The notes below the pieces were generated by a model. The model was not told where the DNA came from and did not search any database. It saw only the letters and a list, made by a program, of their open reading frames with translations. Of a stretch of DNA of 64,000 nucleotides, positions 50,601 to 61,759 are shown piece by piece. Position 1 is the first letter of the stretch; each line of letters begins with the position of its first letter. The stretch is from Strigamia acuminata (lineage: Eukaryota > Arthropoda > Chilopoda > Geophilomorpha > Linotaeniidae). The stretch lies in assembly GCA_949358305.1 (NCBI GenBank), contig OX442316.1:7564001-7628000 (forward strand), given 5' to 3'. The translations under genes and the position numbers were made by a program.

Positions 50601-53600
50601 ATAAAAAATAACGCGTGTGCGCATTTTGGTGAACTAATCTAGCAAATAAAGATAAGTAAATTTTACACTTTAAATTTGGAAGAATTTAAATTTAATATCC
50701 TTAGAAAATATCGGGTTAATTCCGCTTCGTTCTAAAGGAAAATATGCAATTTAATGATTTTAAGTTTCACCCGACCCATTATAACACCGAGTGGGAATTT
50801 TTTAAATTTTTATTTCAAGAAATTTTTTTTTTTTGCTTTTTATTTTTTATTTTAAAAGTAAAAAAAAAAAAATAATAATTAAAATAAAAGGAGAAAAGAA
50901 GAAGAAAATCCTCTTTAATTAATAAGACTTAAATCAAAAGATAAAAAATTCGCTCGCAAAGAAAATTTCTCTTCATTTGACGTTGAGCCAAGTCATAATG
51001 AAAGCAGAATAAGCACTTTTTTCTCTCTCCCGGAAGTAATTTTTCGCTATGAGACCGGCTCGTAAGAAATCCCCACACGGGAACCATCAGTGGAAAATGG
51101 GGAGCGAACCCAGGTGGCGCTGCTGTACAAGATTTTTCTGCACACAAAACGCAAGGACAGCGTTTTTATTCCTAATTTATGCACAACGAATTAATATTGT
51201 TGGCCAGAGATTTCAATAGACGAATTAAATTTTTATCTGCGTAATAATACACGTCATTTCTCCAGTGACAAAAAACCCGTGTACGGAAGTTTTAATGCCG
51301 ACATAAAAACTGATTTGAATCACCATCTAAATTCAAATCGCACTCGTTTTAAATATTAAAATGTCTATTGTCATCAGTTTCTCGTTCAGGGTTCCTATTA
51401 TTGATCAACAAACTTGCTTCTTGTCCCGTTAATTAAGTCCAACTTCCAGCACACGAGACACGACCCATCATATCAACCATTCCCAAACTTAATTATTTTA
51501 TTCCTCTCGCTTGACAACAAGTGATTAACCCGACAACTTTCTCTTTCAGCCTCTTTATATCTCTCTCTCAAACTTGTGCCACTCTGACTCGGTCTATAAA
51601 CTTGTTAAGAGCAAATAGGAAGTGAAATCCATTTGTTATTATCTTTAACTTGAACAAGGTCACAACAACAACTCATTGTAGCAAAAAGAATGCCTTTACT
51701 GTTCGAGGGCGTGCCTCATCTCGCGACTGGCAGCCTCATCAATCTTGAATAATGGCTGTCAAGAGATGGCAGTGCAAATTAATCGTGTGAATTTGTAGTG
51801 ATTAGAGCCTCTGGAACTCCCCCTGGGAGTCGACGTTCTTGCAATATCATTCGCGAGAAAACTGTGCGCTGAAAAACTAAGCAGTTATGCGGCAGGGGTG
51901 GGCGAATATCAGTTGAGTGGCAATCACAGTAGTGTTCTTACTACTTACTAGACCTGGGGACGAACAGTCTGATTGTTTCAAGTTGGCTTCAAAGAATAAC
52001 AATCGTGGCGATTAGTGGCGAAACGTGTCAACAAGGAGGGCCGATTGAAAAACTCCCCCTTTGGGCTGGCTTCCTTACAAAACACCTTGATCTTCAATAA
52101 AAATTACAAAACCGCTGATAAATGATAGCGCAGTGTGTCGTTGAGAAAGTACTCGTGTCGGAGGAAACTTCGGAAAAGGAAAGCAATTACTATTTCCGTT
52201 CCACCAGTCTTAATGTTTATTGCAAGAGTTACTTCGCTGACGCCCACACGCAACTTTTATGTGCACTTTTAAAAGAATTTCAGCCCTTTGAACGCGCAAA
52301 TTCAATTCAATTCGCTCATTCTTCCAACTTCCAAGCTTAAAAATCAATTTGTTGAATCTAATAATATCACAACAAGCCTAAACAAAAACTTAGATTAATT
52401 TATTTTTCAAATTGCTTTATGGTATTGTTGATACGAAAAATTTAAAAAATGCGCTCGCACCACTTGACAGATTAAAAGTTTCAATCTAACTAATTGATAG
52501 CTTAAATATTGAGAGACATTAAATTTCACTTGCTTTGCTGACACTAGTGCTTTTAAGCAAATGTGTTGATGATTCTCAGAGCTATCGTTGGATAATTGAG
52601 CTTGTCTGTCTCGCTTTTCCGCGATTGTCTGCTCATGATGACAGCGTGTTTACATTCTCAATTCGGGATGAAAAGGGGAGGACTACACTAGTGGCGCTTC
52701 AATTAACGAGATTATCACAAGATTAGAAGCAATGACCGTCTATCTAAACGCGACCCCTGGCGAGACGCCGTCTCACTAATGAAATTAACCCTGGCTCGTT
52801 AAGAGCGAGAGCGCTGATTTTGGAAGACTAGCTCCTCTCCGTTTCCACTGAATTTAATTATATTCGCTCTCTTTGTCACCAGCAACGAGAACCTAATGGA
52901 GGTTTGATAGACAAATCCAATAAGGCCGCACGCACACCCTCTTGTCCCATGCACAACAGACGGCCTGGAACAACACTGACATACAAGCTCGACAGTGCGG
53001 GTCCATTTCCCCATATCCAATCATATTTAAACTAATCGCATCAGCTCCCCCTGATTGTCAATATATCAAAATTAATACATTTACACGCTCTACCATTTCA
53101 CTGTCCATCCACGCACAATTAATAAACTTCTGTTAGCTAAAACAAAAAATACAAAATCTAAACACCGAATCATGTTTGACACGTTGCTGGTGTTTCTCAT
53201 ACAATTCTACTTCTCACTGTCTTCGCAGTAATTATTACTGGCCAAACCTATCGCACAAATTAACAAGAGCAACATCCGACTTCTGCGCACGCGCATTGAT
53301 CGGCAAATCTGTTCAAACTCGCACAAGCTGCGACCTCGTCCTGATACTGTCAAATATAATATGAAATTCAGACTGGATTGCCTATTAGCACACGGCCGTA
53401 CTGCCCCCCTCACTGTGTGTTTGCATTAGAATGGGTAGTTAGTTCATACCCAACATATTGCATCGTAATGGCTTTCATATGACTTGGAAAATTATCTTTA
53501 GCAATATTGTCTCTACTCTCTACCAAATAAAAACTTGCTGTTATCACGACGAAAAATATCTTTCAAAGGAACATCATAAACCAAAAATTCAGTATACTTT

Positions 53601-55350
53601 TGATCGGTGGCCATTTTTCTCAGAGACCACAACTCGGGCAATAAATAACATTCAGCACAATTCCAAGAACGGTTTTCATTCAAAAGCTGAGTGACTGATC
53701 GTTCAAAAGTACATTTATCTAACTTAATAAAGTTTAATTCTCCTTGCCTTTTGTTGTCTTGTCTTGTCCAGCAGGTGAGTGAGTCAGTGCAATAAACGAC
53801 GGTCCATCAATAGATTTTCTCAGATCTTCTGGTAAGAGATAAAATAATTATTACTGTATGGTAATTTAATTTAATTTAATTATGTTTCAATGTTTCAAGG
53901 TCTGCCACTAGTCCGCAGCACAAATCAATCAACTCATTACAGCAACTTTTGTCACAACAGATTTAATTAGATTTAACTAGATAACAAAAATGTAATTTGA
54001 AAAATTGTAACAAATTAATCTACGAGTCAAATTAAGTGAGCTAATTAGCAATGTTTATTTAAAAATAAATCTCATTAATGATTTCATAACTATTTTCACA
54101 TTTTCTCATTTAATATTCAATACTATGATTTCTGCACTGTTAAAAATGATTTTTAGTGTTATCACGTTTGCTTTGAGTGATATCTGTCGTTTCTAAAATT
54201 ATATATTATAAATTTTCTGCAACATTTTATTTGTAACAAAGATGTAGTAAACCGCCAGAAAAATTTAATTTCATCATTCCGAAAAAGATTTTTAAAAATT
54301 GTATCTCAATGAATGATATTTCCATAAATATGGATTAATTTCAGTTTAATAATTCAAATACAAGAAATTCCTAACCAGTCACAGCGCCATTGAAAACAAA
54401 CCCAAAACAACCAACTATCAAATTTAAAAATGCAAATTAATGTCGACCAACCCCACAGCAATCCTTTATCAAAATGTCAATGCCTCTCTCTACATAATTA
54501 AACAGAATGACGACGTCGAGTATACTAAATATACAAACCTAAACCAAAGTAAGTTAATGTATTACACACAATGCATCAGTTTTATTTGCTTCGGTAACTT
54601 TAATAGTTGAAGTTATAGTTTCAAACTAATGTTAATTTTTTTTCCAGTTTAACGGCGAGAGTGCGTATAAAACCTTTACATTGTGCAAGCTTTAACTCTA
54701 ACTTGGACATTATTGGTGACTGAACTGTCTTGTACCTAAATGAGGTCAAAAAAAATTAAATCAATAATAGGATGTAGGGTAAATAGAGGTGTATGGCATT
54801 TAAGTCTAAAAGCCTCAGGCATTGACACACAATAACAGTTAGCTGTCAACTCAGCAAAATCAATACACGATTTAAATTAGTTTATTACTCCATAAAAACA
54901 AATAAAATTCATCAAATAAATATAAATAACAGCGAATGGTGTAAGCGCCAATAATTCATCAGGCCTTTAGGTAATTGAATAATTGCATTTGACCTCTTAT
55001 CTTACTTTAACGTATCAATGTAAAAAGATATATGCAGATTCTGTAGATCAATGACCACAAATAAGAATCATACATAATTATATTATTTACTACTTTAATA
55101 ACAAAGACGGCAAGTTTTACTTTCCAACCTAAAATTTATATGCAAAAATTCGTGCATATAATCCTGTCGTAATGAGTGATTTTGCTATCTTTTTCCTATT
55201 TTTTTTAAGAGCACAATCATCCACTTTTAACACCTGCCCAAAGTGCGTCATGCACAGTAGCTACCACTTGGAATGTTCTGCTGTCTAGGGGGAGAAACTG
55301 AATTATCAGAACAAATCCGCGCGGATCCACTCACACTGACACATTTAGAG
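47615..55350. other. gene-free stretch between EF-hand gene and JHBP gene
   Basis: This should hold the promoters of both flanking, diverging genes. Open frames are at most 110 codons and show no family features; single short exons could be missed. CACGTG occurs at 48,121, 48,448, 49,080 and 49,380, then not again in the window. Repeats: (GCAA)4 at 48,925-48,940, (AT)n at 50,425-50,442 and A/T runs around 50,813-50,890. From about 50 kb rightwards the sequence is visibly poorer in G+C. Confidence 0.5.
50425..50442. repeat. (AT)n microsatellite
   Basis: Nine AT units in non-coding sequence. Confidence 0.8.
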
Positions 55351-57419
55351 ATGAGACATCAAACTTGGCACGTATGGTTTTTTGCCAGCCTCCTCTGTGC
55401 TTACTCTCTACGCACATGCAACGGCGCACAATTTGGTAAGACGATTTATTTTAATATTTTAATATTTCTGATTTTTTTTATATTGAACAAAAAAAAATCA
55501 AAAATAATAATAACGTAATAATTAATAACAATAAAATTGTTCTAAAAATACGAGTTACCTTTCCCAAAGATAAAATCCGGCGGTAGATCATGGATAAATG
55601 CAAAAATCTGTAAAAATAATTAACGTTAGTTAATAATGAAATTTTGAATTTCTAAATGGTTAGAATTCCCTATATGCAGCATTAGGGTCAACAACTTTTA
55701 AAAGCACACTGACACAAAATCTCAGTGATGAAAGCTTACCTAACCTACATCGATTCAATGTTCACGTTGAGTTAAGGAAGTGAAAATGATTAATAGCATT
55801 GAACTTGTCTTTCATTTTACTATTAAGTAATACTATTTTCTGCTTGTAGTAGACACGAAACTGCATTCTTTGGATTTTCATGCACATTAGCCCAGATATA
55901 AACTATTGCACGGATGACCTTGTCTTCAGTTGTTCGGTGCAGAATACATACAATAAACACATTTATCTTTCACAGCTCTGCTAGTGCGAAGTTCTTCCCG
56001 CGCAAGAATAAGTTAAAATTTAATGGCGGCAGTTAAAATTAGCGCCGTAGCGTGTCAAAATGACGTGAAAACGATTCCGCTCAAAATAAAAATTTAGCGA
56101 GAAAGCAAAAAAAAAAAAATAGAACAACAGACAAGTTAAAAGATCAGAAAAAGAATTAAAATTAAATTAATATGATTTTTGTGATTGCATCAGCAGCAAT
56201 CGCCATTCTGCGGCGCTATTAAAAATTATTTTGGGATATATACATGTTTAAGTTTTTCGAGGTTTTATGAGAATCAAACAGGTTTTTTTTTAGCTTTAAC
56301 CCAATAAAATAAAAATAAAAACCTAAGAAACAAAAGCTTTTCAACCTTGACGGTCATCAAGTTCCGTGTGTTTATTTTTTTTTTTTTTTTGGTCTGTTGT
56401 TTATTTTTTTACTGCAACGAACCTTTCGACCCTATTCATCCCAAGCTAGAAATTCCACAAGGAACCTGATGACTGCCACTGCCAAGGTCCAAAAGTTTTG
56501 TTATTTCTTAGATTTTTATTTTAAATTTTATTTATTTTATTCGTATAGTCTGATTCGAGGTTTTTATACTCAAATTTCCTTGTTTTTGGCTTTGATTATT
56601 ACAAGATGTTGTTTCTTTTCATATCTAGCTAATCAATTTCGAAAATGTCGATTAGAAGAGAAAGCCAACTTAGATTTTTGTCTTCTCAAAATGCTTACTG
56701 ACATTCGACCACTATTTCGAGTTGGTATTCCTGAAGTTAATGTGCCAAGACTGGATCCAATGGTTATTCCTAATATTGTAGTCGAAGAATCTGTGCCACT
56801 TGTAAAAATAACAGCCCAGTTTATGCAAGTATGAGCTTCTTCAATCAGCCACAATTCACAAAATTGTATATAAATATATCTACCATTGTAAATATCCACA
56901 GGTTGTAGTTGAAGGAGCTTCAAGTTTCCAACCCACCAACGTTCATGCTGAACCAGATATTGTTTTCGTGTCAATGGTTATACCTGAATTACAAATTAAT
57001 GGATTTTATACAATCAATGGAAATGTTATGCTTTTACCTTTGCATGGTAATGGGACATTTTGGGTTCTCTTAAATGACATTCAAGCCCATACGTCCACTA
57101 ATCTATTGGTAAGTTCCTAAAATTGATTATTAAAGTGAATTATTCGTTGTTGTTTTTTTTAAAACAGGTTCAAAGAGATCATTTGCAAGTTTTACGTACC
57201 AATATTCAATTCAATGTAGGAAAAATTCAACTTCGTTTGAATAACCTATTTGGAGGAAATAGCTTCATCGGTGAAACGGTTAACAGAGCGCTGAATGAAA
57301 ACAGCCAACAGATACTGGATAGTGTGAAGCCGCGTATTGCTGAGAGGATTAGTGAAGCAGTTCGAAACATACTCAACGAGGCATTCTCCAATTTACCTGC
57401 AAATGCATTTGTCTCTTAA
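55351..57419 (+). CDS. juvenile hormone-binding / takeout-like secreted protein (4 exons)
   Basis: Exons 55,351-55,435, 56,629-56,828, 56,902-57,108 and 57,168-57,419 join in phase to 247 residues, the usual length for the JHBP/takeout family. A signal peptide fills residues 1 to about 25 (hydrophobic WFFASLLCAYSL). Cys35 and Cys46 match the conserved N-terminal disulfide. IRPLFRVGIPEVNVPRLDP corresponds to the conserved LRPxLxxGIPELNVPPLEP block, and the C-terminal half has the family signatures MLLPLHGNGTFWVLL, LRLNNLFGGN and TVNRALNEN. Members are secreted, fold as an elongated lipid-binding barrel and carry hydrophobic ligands such as juvenile hormone; the ligand here cannot be told. An in-frame ATG at 55,273 would add 26 residues ahead of the signal peptide, so 55,351 is preferred. 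Intron 1 is 1.2 kb; the others are 73 and 59 bp. Confidence 0.92.
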
Positions 57420-57885
57420 ATTTCGTACACCGCACATCTTATTGTAAATTTTAATAAACATAAATATGTAAATGATTATTTCGTTTAATAAAACGAATGA
57501 TGCATTTGAATTTAAACACTGATTTATAAGATACAGCATTTGAGGCACTTTGAAAATTTAAAAAAAAAATCAAACAAATTTATTATTTTCGGAATAAAGA
57601 TACATCGTGGCGGGGGTTGTCGCAGTCGTTCCCTGTAAAATTTGTTGTTGTTACGGTGATCAAACTTTACCTTTTGAGATTACATTATTGTATTTTTTTC
57701 TTTTTCGATAAAATATTCAGTAATATCTAAATATGTTTTATCAACAAAGATATCATCACTCCTTGTCAGATGGGTGGTGACTGGTGACTATAAGATAAAA
57801 CAAATTTATACTAAACTGTTTTAAAAATGAATCCATATATACAGCATCAACAAGGTACTTTAACTTCAAAAGTTCAATTCACCCC
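57420..57885. other. intergenic spacer, JHBP-like to membrane-protein gene
   Basis: A 466-bp spacer between two plus-strand genes. It holds the polyadenylation signal of the first gene and, presumably, the promoter of the second. An ATG at 57,827 followed by a GTACTT at 57,854 could be part of an alternative first exon. Confidence 0.6.
57453..57458 (+). terminator. AATAAA polyadenylation signal of JHBP-like gene
   Basis: A canonical AATAAA lies 33 bases after the TAA stop at 57,417-57,419. It implies a very short 3' UTR. Confidence 0.7.
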
Positions 57886-59950
57886 ATGTCTGCAATTAAT
57901 AGCGATAAACGTAAGTAAAGTTTTGTTAGCTTTTAGCGGATTATTTTTTCTTTATTAAATTGAACTTAAGGTATTGTTTTATTTAATCAATCGATCAATC
58001 GTAGAAATTGTAATAAACGTCATTTTCCATGAAAATGTGTTACTATATATCTTAAAATTTACTTCTATGAAGTTATATTTTAAGGTAGTAAAACAATTCC
58101 TTTCATTTTCATTACAGATAGAGAAAAAAAACAAAATTTGAATTTAATATTTAATCTTTCCCCCTTTCACAGTTGTGCTCCAGTACGACCATCACTTAAG
58201 TACACAATGGACACTTTTAAGCGAATTGCAACTCTAATAAGCGTACTCGTGTTCGTACTCGCTTATTTGATCGGACCAGCATACATAAAGTCCATAATCC
58301 ACGACCGCTTAGTCAAATTAAATGACACAATTAATTTCAAGCTGACAAATGAGCAACGCAATCTTACATTTACACAAAGAATCGAAACTTTTAAAATTAT
58401 TAGCCATTACTCGTTCAGTAATCCATACATTCAGTTCTTAGATTATTGTGAGTGTGATTGTATTGATCGTTCAAGCGATGCTGCCAAAAACCTGTACGAG
58501 AAAACTAATCATCACAAATGCGAACATAACAGTTTCTGTGTACAGTTTAAAAAAGAAATTCAACGTGATAACTGTGAAGATAATAGTGGTATTGCCTTTT
58601 GCTACATCAAAATTTCAGCACACAACGCCGATGTATATAAAGTGATTGAATTAGAACGGACTGAAGTTTTTTATCATTTCATTTACAATGGTCCAATTTT
58701 GAAAAAGTTCTCCATCAAAGTACCTTCAACAATTCCGCAATTTATCTTTAGGGATGTAAAGTTGATACAAATAAGAGAGCTGGAAAAAGATGATCATTCT
58801 TCGAAGAAACTATTTATCATTACACGAAATGATGAAATGATATATACCAGTGACAAACTTAACAGCAAAAACAAGTACAATTTACAATTACCTGGTTGGT
58901 TTCAACTAAATAATACTGATAACAACACAATGATTGAAGAAGTGAAGTCAAAAATTTTCCTTGCTAACGATATCTGTAAAGATAAAAGCAAATGGTTTAT
59001 AAATGCAGCGTCGTACATACGTGAAGGTTATCTACTTAATATGAACTGGAAAAAAGACTGGAAATTGGTTAACAAAGAATATATTAAAATTTCTGAAAAA
59101 GCAACAGAAATAGCAGATGAAAATGCTACAATTCATCTTAAAATAATTACCACTGATGCCTGCAACAAAGACTGGTGTATCCCATTCAATGCTGCGATTA
59201 TACAACTTAAAAACAATGCTCAATATTTAAAAATCAGCAACTTAAATTCATCTTTAGCAACACTAAACGTCACAATGGGCTATGGCACTAATGCAATTTC
59301 AAGTCAGTTATAATTAAACATTTAAAATCTGAACCTGCCACTTTGTGAGAAACACATTTACATGTGAACTCTTATTTCGCTGTAGGTTACCTTATCAACA
59401 CTAAACAAAATTTTGTTTGCATTAATTTGACCAAAATGATCTATGATGAAGCTCAATGGGTATGCGTTAGCTCCAAAAGATATTTCGATACAACTTGTCG
59501 GCAAGTAAATATTCAAACAATTGAAAGTTTACACGAGAAATCAGAAAATTGCAGCAACATCCAGTATACGACTTCTCGTGACGGTAAATATTATTATTAC
59601 GGTAATTATTCTTCTTTGAGTCTAATTTGTTATTTTCAGTGGAATTGATGACAGGAAGAGAAAGCGAGGATGACACAACAACCGTTCTAACAAATTTGCC
59701 AGGAGTTAAGATTGTTACTGAAACGAAAACTGACATTGGGTCCAAACATTCGGTTCGGGATTTAATTATAGCTGTAGTTGTAACTTTCATTGTTACTGCA
59801 ACGGCAGCCTTAGCAGTTTACTACTATTGTTTAAAGACGAAACGACGAAACGACGAAACGACGTTAAATGAGACTCAAATCTCACTGTTAACAACGTCTC
59901 ATACCCAAACCTCACTGTTAACGTCTTCTGACGAAACACTGGACTATTAA
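57886..59950 (+). CDS. glycosylated membrane protein with large ectodomain, unrecognised (4 exons)
   Basis: Exons 57,886-57,910, 58,118-59,302, 59,386-59,583 and 59,640-59,950 join in phase 1 throughout, giving 572 residues; donors are GTAAGT, GTCAGT and GTAAAT. A hydrophobic segment at about 45-65 is followed by a long ectodomain with many N-glycosylation sequons (for example NLT, NNT, NAT, NVT, NCS) and an early cysteine cluster (CECDC). A second hydrophobic helix at about 511-534 is followed by KTKRR and a short Ser/Thr/Leu-rich cytoplasmic tail. Two topologies are possible: a two-pass, CD36-like hairpin with both ends inside, or, if translation starts at Met39 (58,207), a cleaved signal peptide and a type I protein. 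I recognise no family; CD36 signatures were not seen. The first exon is the least certain part; exons 2-4 are well supported by phase. Confidence 0.72.
59836..59863 (+). repeat. GACGAAAC x3.5 tandem repeat inside coding sequence
   Basis: An 8-bp unit repeated three and a half times, in the codons that follow the second membrane helix. As 8 is not a multiple of 3, the three copies are read in three frames, and loss or gain of one copy would shift the frame of the cytoplasmic tail. Confidence 0.9.
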
Positions 59951-60498
59951 AATGGGAATTTGAACAAAAAACAGCTGCAAACTACAGATATTACTGATGA
60001 GTGATGATACAAGAATTATCTTTTCGGAAGAAAAAAATTGAGTCATAAAATAAAAGTGATTTTTAATTCAACAAAGTAGTTAACTTATAAATTTTGTTTT
60101 TATTTTATCACAATTTGGTAATAATTTTCATTTTCATTTTTCCAAAGTAACAATTGAATAATTATAGATAAGAGTCTAAAGTGAATTTACAACCTTTTTA
60201 AAAATATAAAAATTAAAAGACAAGCCGAATCCAAATGTATTATAACTATCGAATTAAATCAAATATCGGACGGATTAGTTTGACAAGGGTGCTTACTCAA
60301 TTCGAAATATGGCAACACATTTGGAATTCACGGTTTCCAAACTCGGAGTCGGGAATCGGGCGGCCGGAGCCCCAAAACATCATGAGCAAATTACATGAGC
60401 AATGTTTAAAACAACAAATTAAACAAATAATAAAGCAAAAAAAAAATAATCAAATAACATTCGGACGTCCAGGGTTTCCCATGTCTCGGGCACAACTC
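59951..60498. other. spacer between two convergent genes
   Basis: A 548-bp spacer holding both 3' ends. A plus-strand AATAAA lies at 60,049; on the minus strand the nearest AATAAA found is at 60,099-60,104, about 400 bases past the stop, so the 3' UTRs may overlap. A plus-strand open frame starting at 60,235 and running into the antisense gene looks like a shadow. Confidence 0.6.
60049..60054 (+). terminator. AATAAA polyadenylation signal of membrane-protein gene
   Basis: A canonical AATAAA about 100 bases after the TAA stop at 59,948-59,950. Confidence 0.6.
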
Positions 60499-61227
60499 TC
60501 AATACCTAAACTGAGGCCAATGACTCGGTTGTTCAATCGGTTGGAACACTCCGTGCTTTCTACGTCTCGCTCCTAATCCAAACGCGTGGCTACGATGATG
60601 TTCGGGCATTTCCAGTTGTTTGTCACTAAAGAAACGGTCCTGCCACCATCCATTTTCCCAAGAAACTGATAAGGGGTACCGATGTCGCTGATACGGAGCT
60701 AATTTCAGCCTTTCCTTCAAATATTCACTCCGACCTGCAAAAAAAAAATAATCAGAAAAACTCAAAGATCCTGAATCGATTTGTTGGCGTGCAACTACCA
60801 TTTGGTTGCCACGGCAACAGATAAGCAAAACATAGATAAAGTTGCTCACATTTTATAAAAATATTTTACCTTTTTCGTACAATATAGCCCGTGTTTTCGG
60901 ATCTACGGGCATTTTAATGCTCCGGACAAACTCCTCGGCTGAGATCTTATCAGCAATTTCATTCACTTCAATTCCAGCAAGAAAATCCAGTTTCGTTTTA
61001 TGAAAATCGAAACCAGGTGGAAACGGGCCTGTTGATCGTTCTTCTCGATCTTCTTCCAAACGAAATACTTTAAGCGGTGTTCCTTCCAATTCCTCCAGAT
61101 GTTTTTTAAGCAGGTTTCGTCCGTTGTGTCTGTAACCCCAGTTTACAAAACATCGTTTTTCTTTCTCTTGCAGCGCCTGTGTCCTACGAACATAGCGAGA
61201 TCCCACCGGTGCTAAACGGATTTCCAT
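60499..61227 (-). CDS. small basic protein of unknown function (2 exons)
   Basis: Exons 61,227-60,870 and 60,734-60,499 join across a 135-bp intron (donor GTAAAA, acceptor TTTTTTGCAG after a long pyrimidine tract) in phase 1, giving 197 residues from a true ATG. No signal peptide or membrane segment is visible. The chain is rich in Arg, Lys, Glu and aromatic residues, with PFPPGFDFHKTKLDFLAGIE in the first half and SWENGWWQDRFF followed by a His/Arg-rich tail near the end. That style recalls short cilium- or sperm-associated proteins, but I could not match it to a named one, so no function is given. It is divergent from FBXL5, with 477 bp between start codons. Confidence 0.75.
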
Positions 61228-61704
61228 CGTAGAAATTGCAACTCGCCCGTTTTTGGAAGCTCAGACTATTGGCTACGAAGAAATTCGTTGCCAGAAACCC
61301 TCGATGACCGAACAAGCTTCGGCGTTGCCGGCCGCCCGACTAACCGCAACTTGTTGTTTTGTTATTGCTACGGTTGCCTAGCGACCAAAATATCTACGCG
61401 AAAATGATTAAATTGATTGGGTGATTAAGTAGCATTGGATTCTGAATCTCGAGTTTTTTATTTGTAACAGAAAGTATTAAAACAAAGATTTTATTTTTCA
61501 AAATTCAGGAATTATTTCAGAAATGTATTCAGAAATGAAAAACTTTTTTAGAGTTTGTTTTATCGATTCTGTTCTGTTTCTAATTCAGTTGTGCTCTGTC
61601 AATTCTGGACGAAACTCGAGTGGGAATTGTAGTCGGGTTTCGCCCTCTTGCGGTGACAATTTGAAGCAATTGACGAATTCTCAGAAAAACAGGACAGTGA
61701 AAAA
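61228..61704. promoter_or_regulatory. probable shared bidirectional promoter region
   Basis: This 477-bp interval separates the start codons of two divergent genes and so must hold at least parts of both promoters and 5' UTRs. The half nearer the minus-strand gene (about 61,228-61,400) is richer in G+C and CpG than its surroundings. No TATA box stands out. Confidence 0.55.
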
Positions 61705-61759
61705 ATGGTTCCGTATCCAGAGGAAATTGATGTTTTTACAGCACCACACACCCGAATGA
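61523..61759 (+). other. possible upstream ORF overlapping the FBXL5 start
   Basis: A 78-codon ATG frame begins 182 bases before the FBXL5 start and ends 55 bases inside it in a different frame. If the FBXL5 transcript starts upstream of 61,523 without splicing, this would hinder use of the real start. A possible acceptor (ATTATTTCAG) sits just before it, so it may not be in the mature mRNA. Confidence 0.3.

Noticed and set aside
54666..54672. TATAAAA as TATA box of the JHBP-like gene
   Set aside because: It is over 600 bp before the start codon in AT-rich DNA where TATAAAA is common, and no initiator is evident.
60235..60576. 113-codon plus-strand open frame
   Set aside because: Its end overlaps exon 2 of the antisense 197-residue gene and the rest is random; treated as a shadow.
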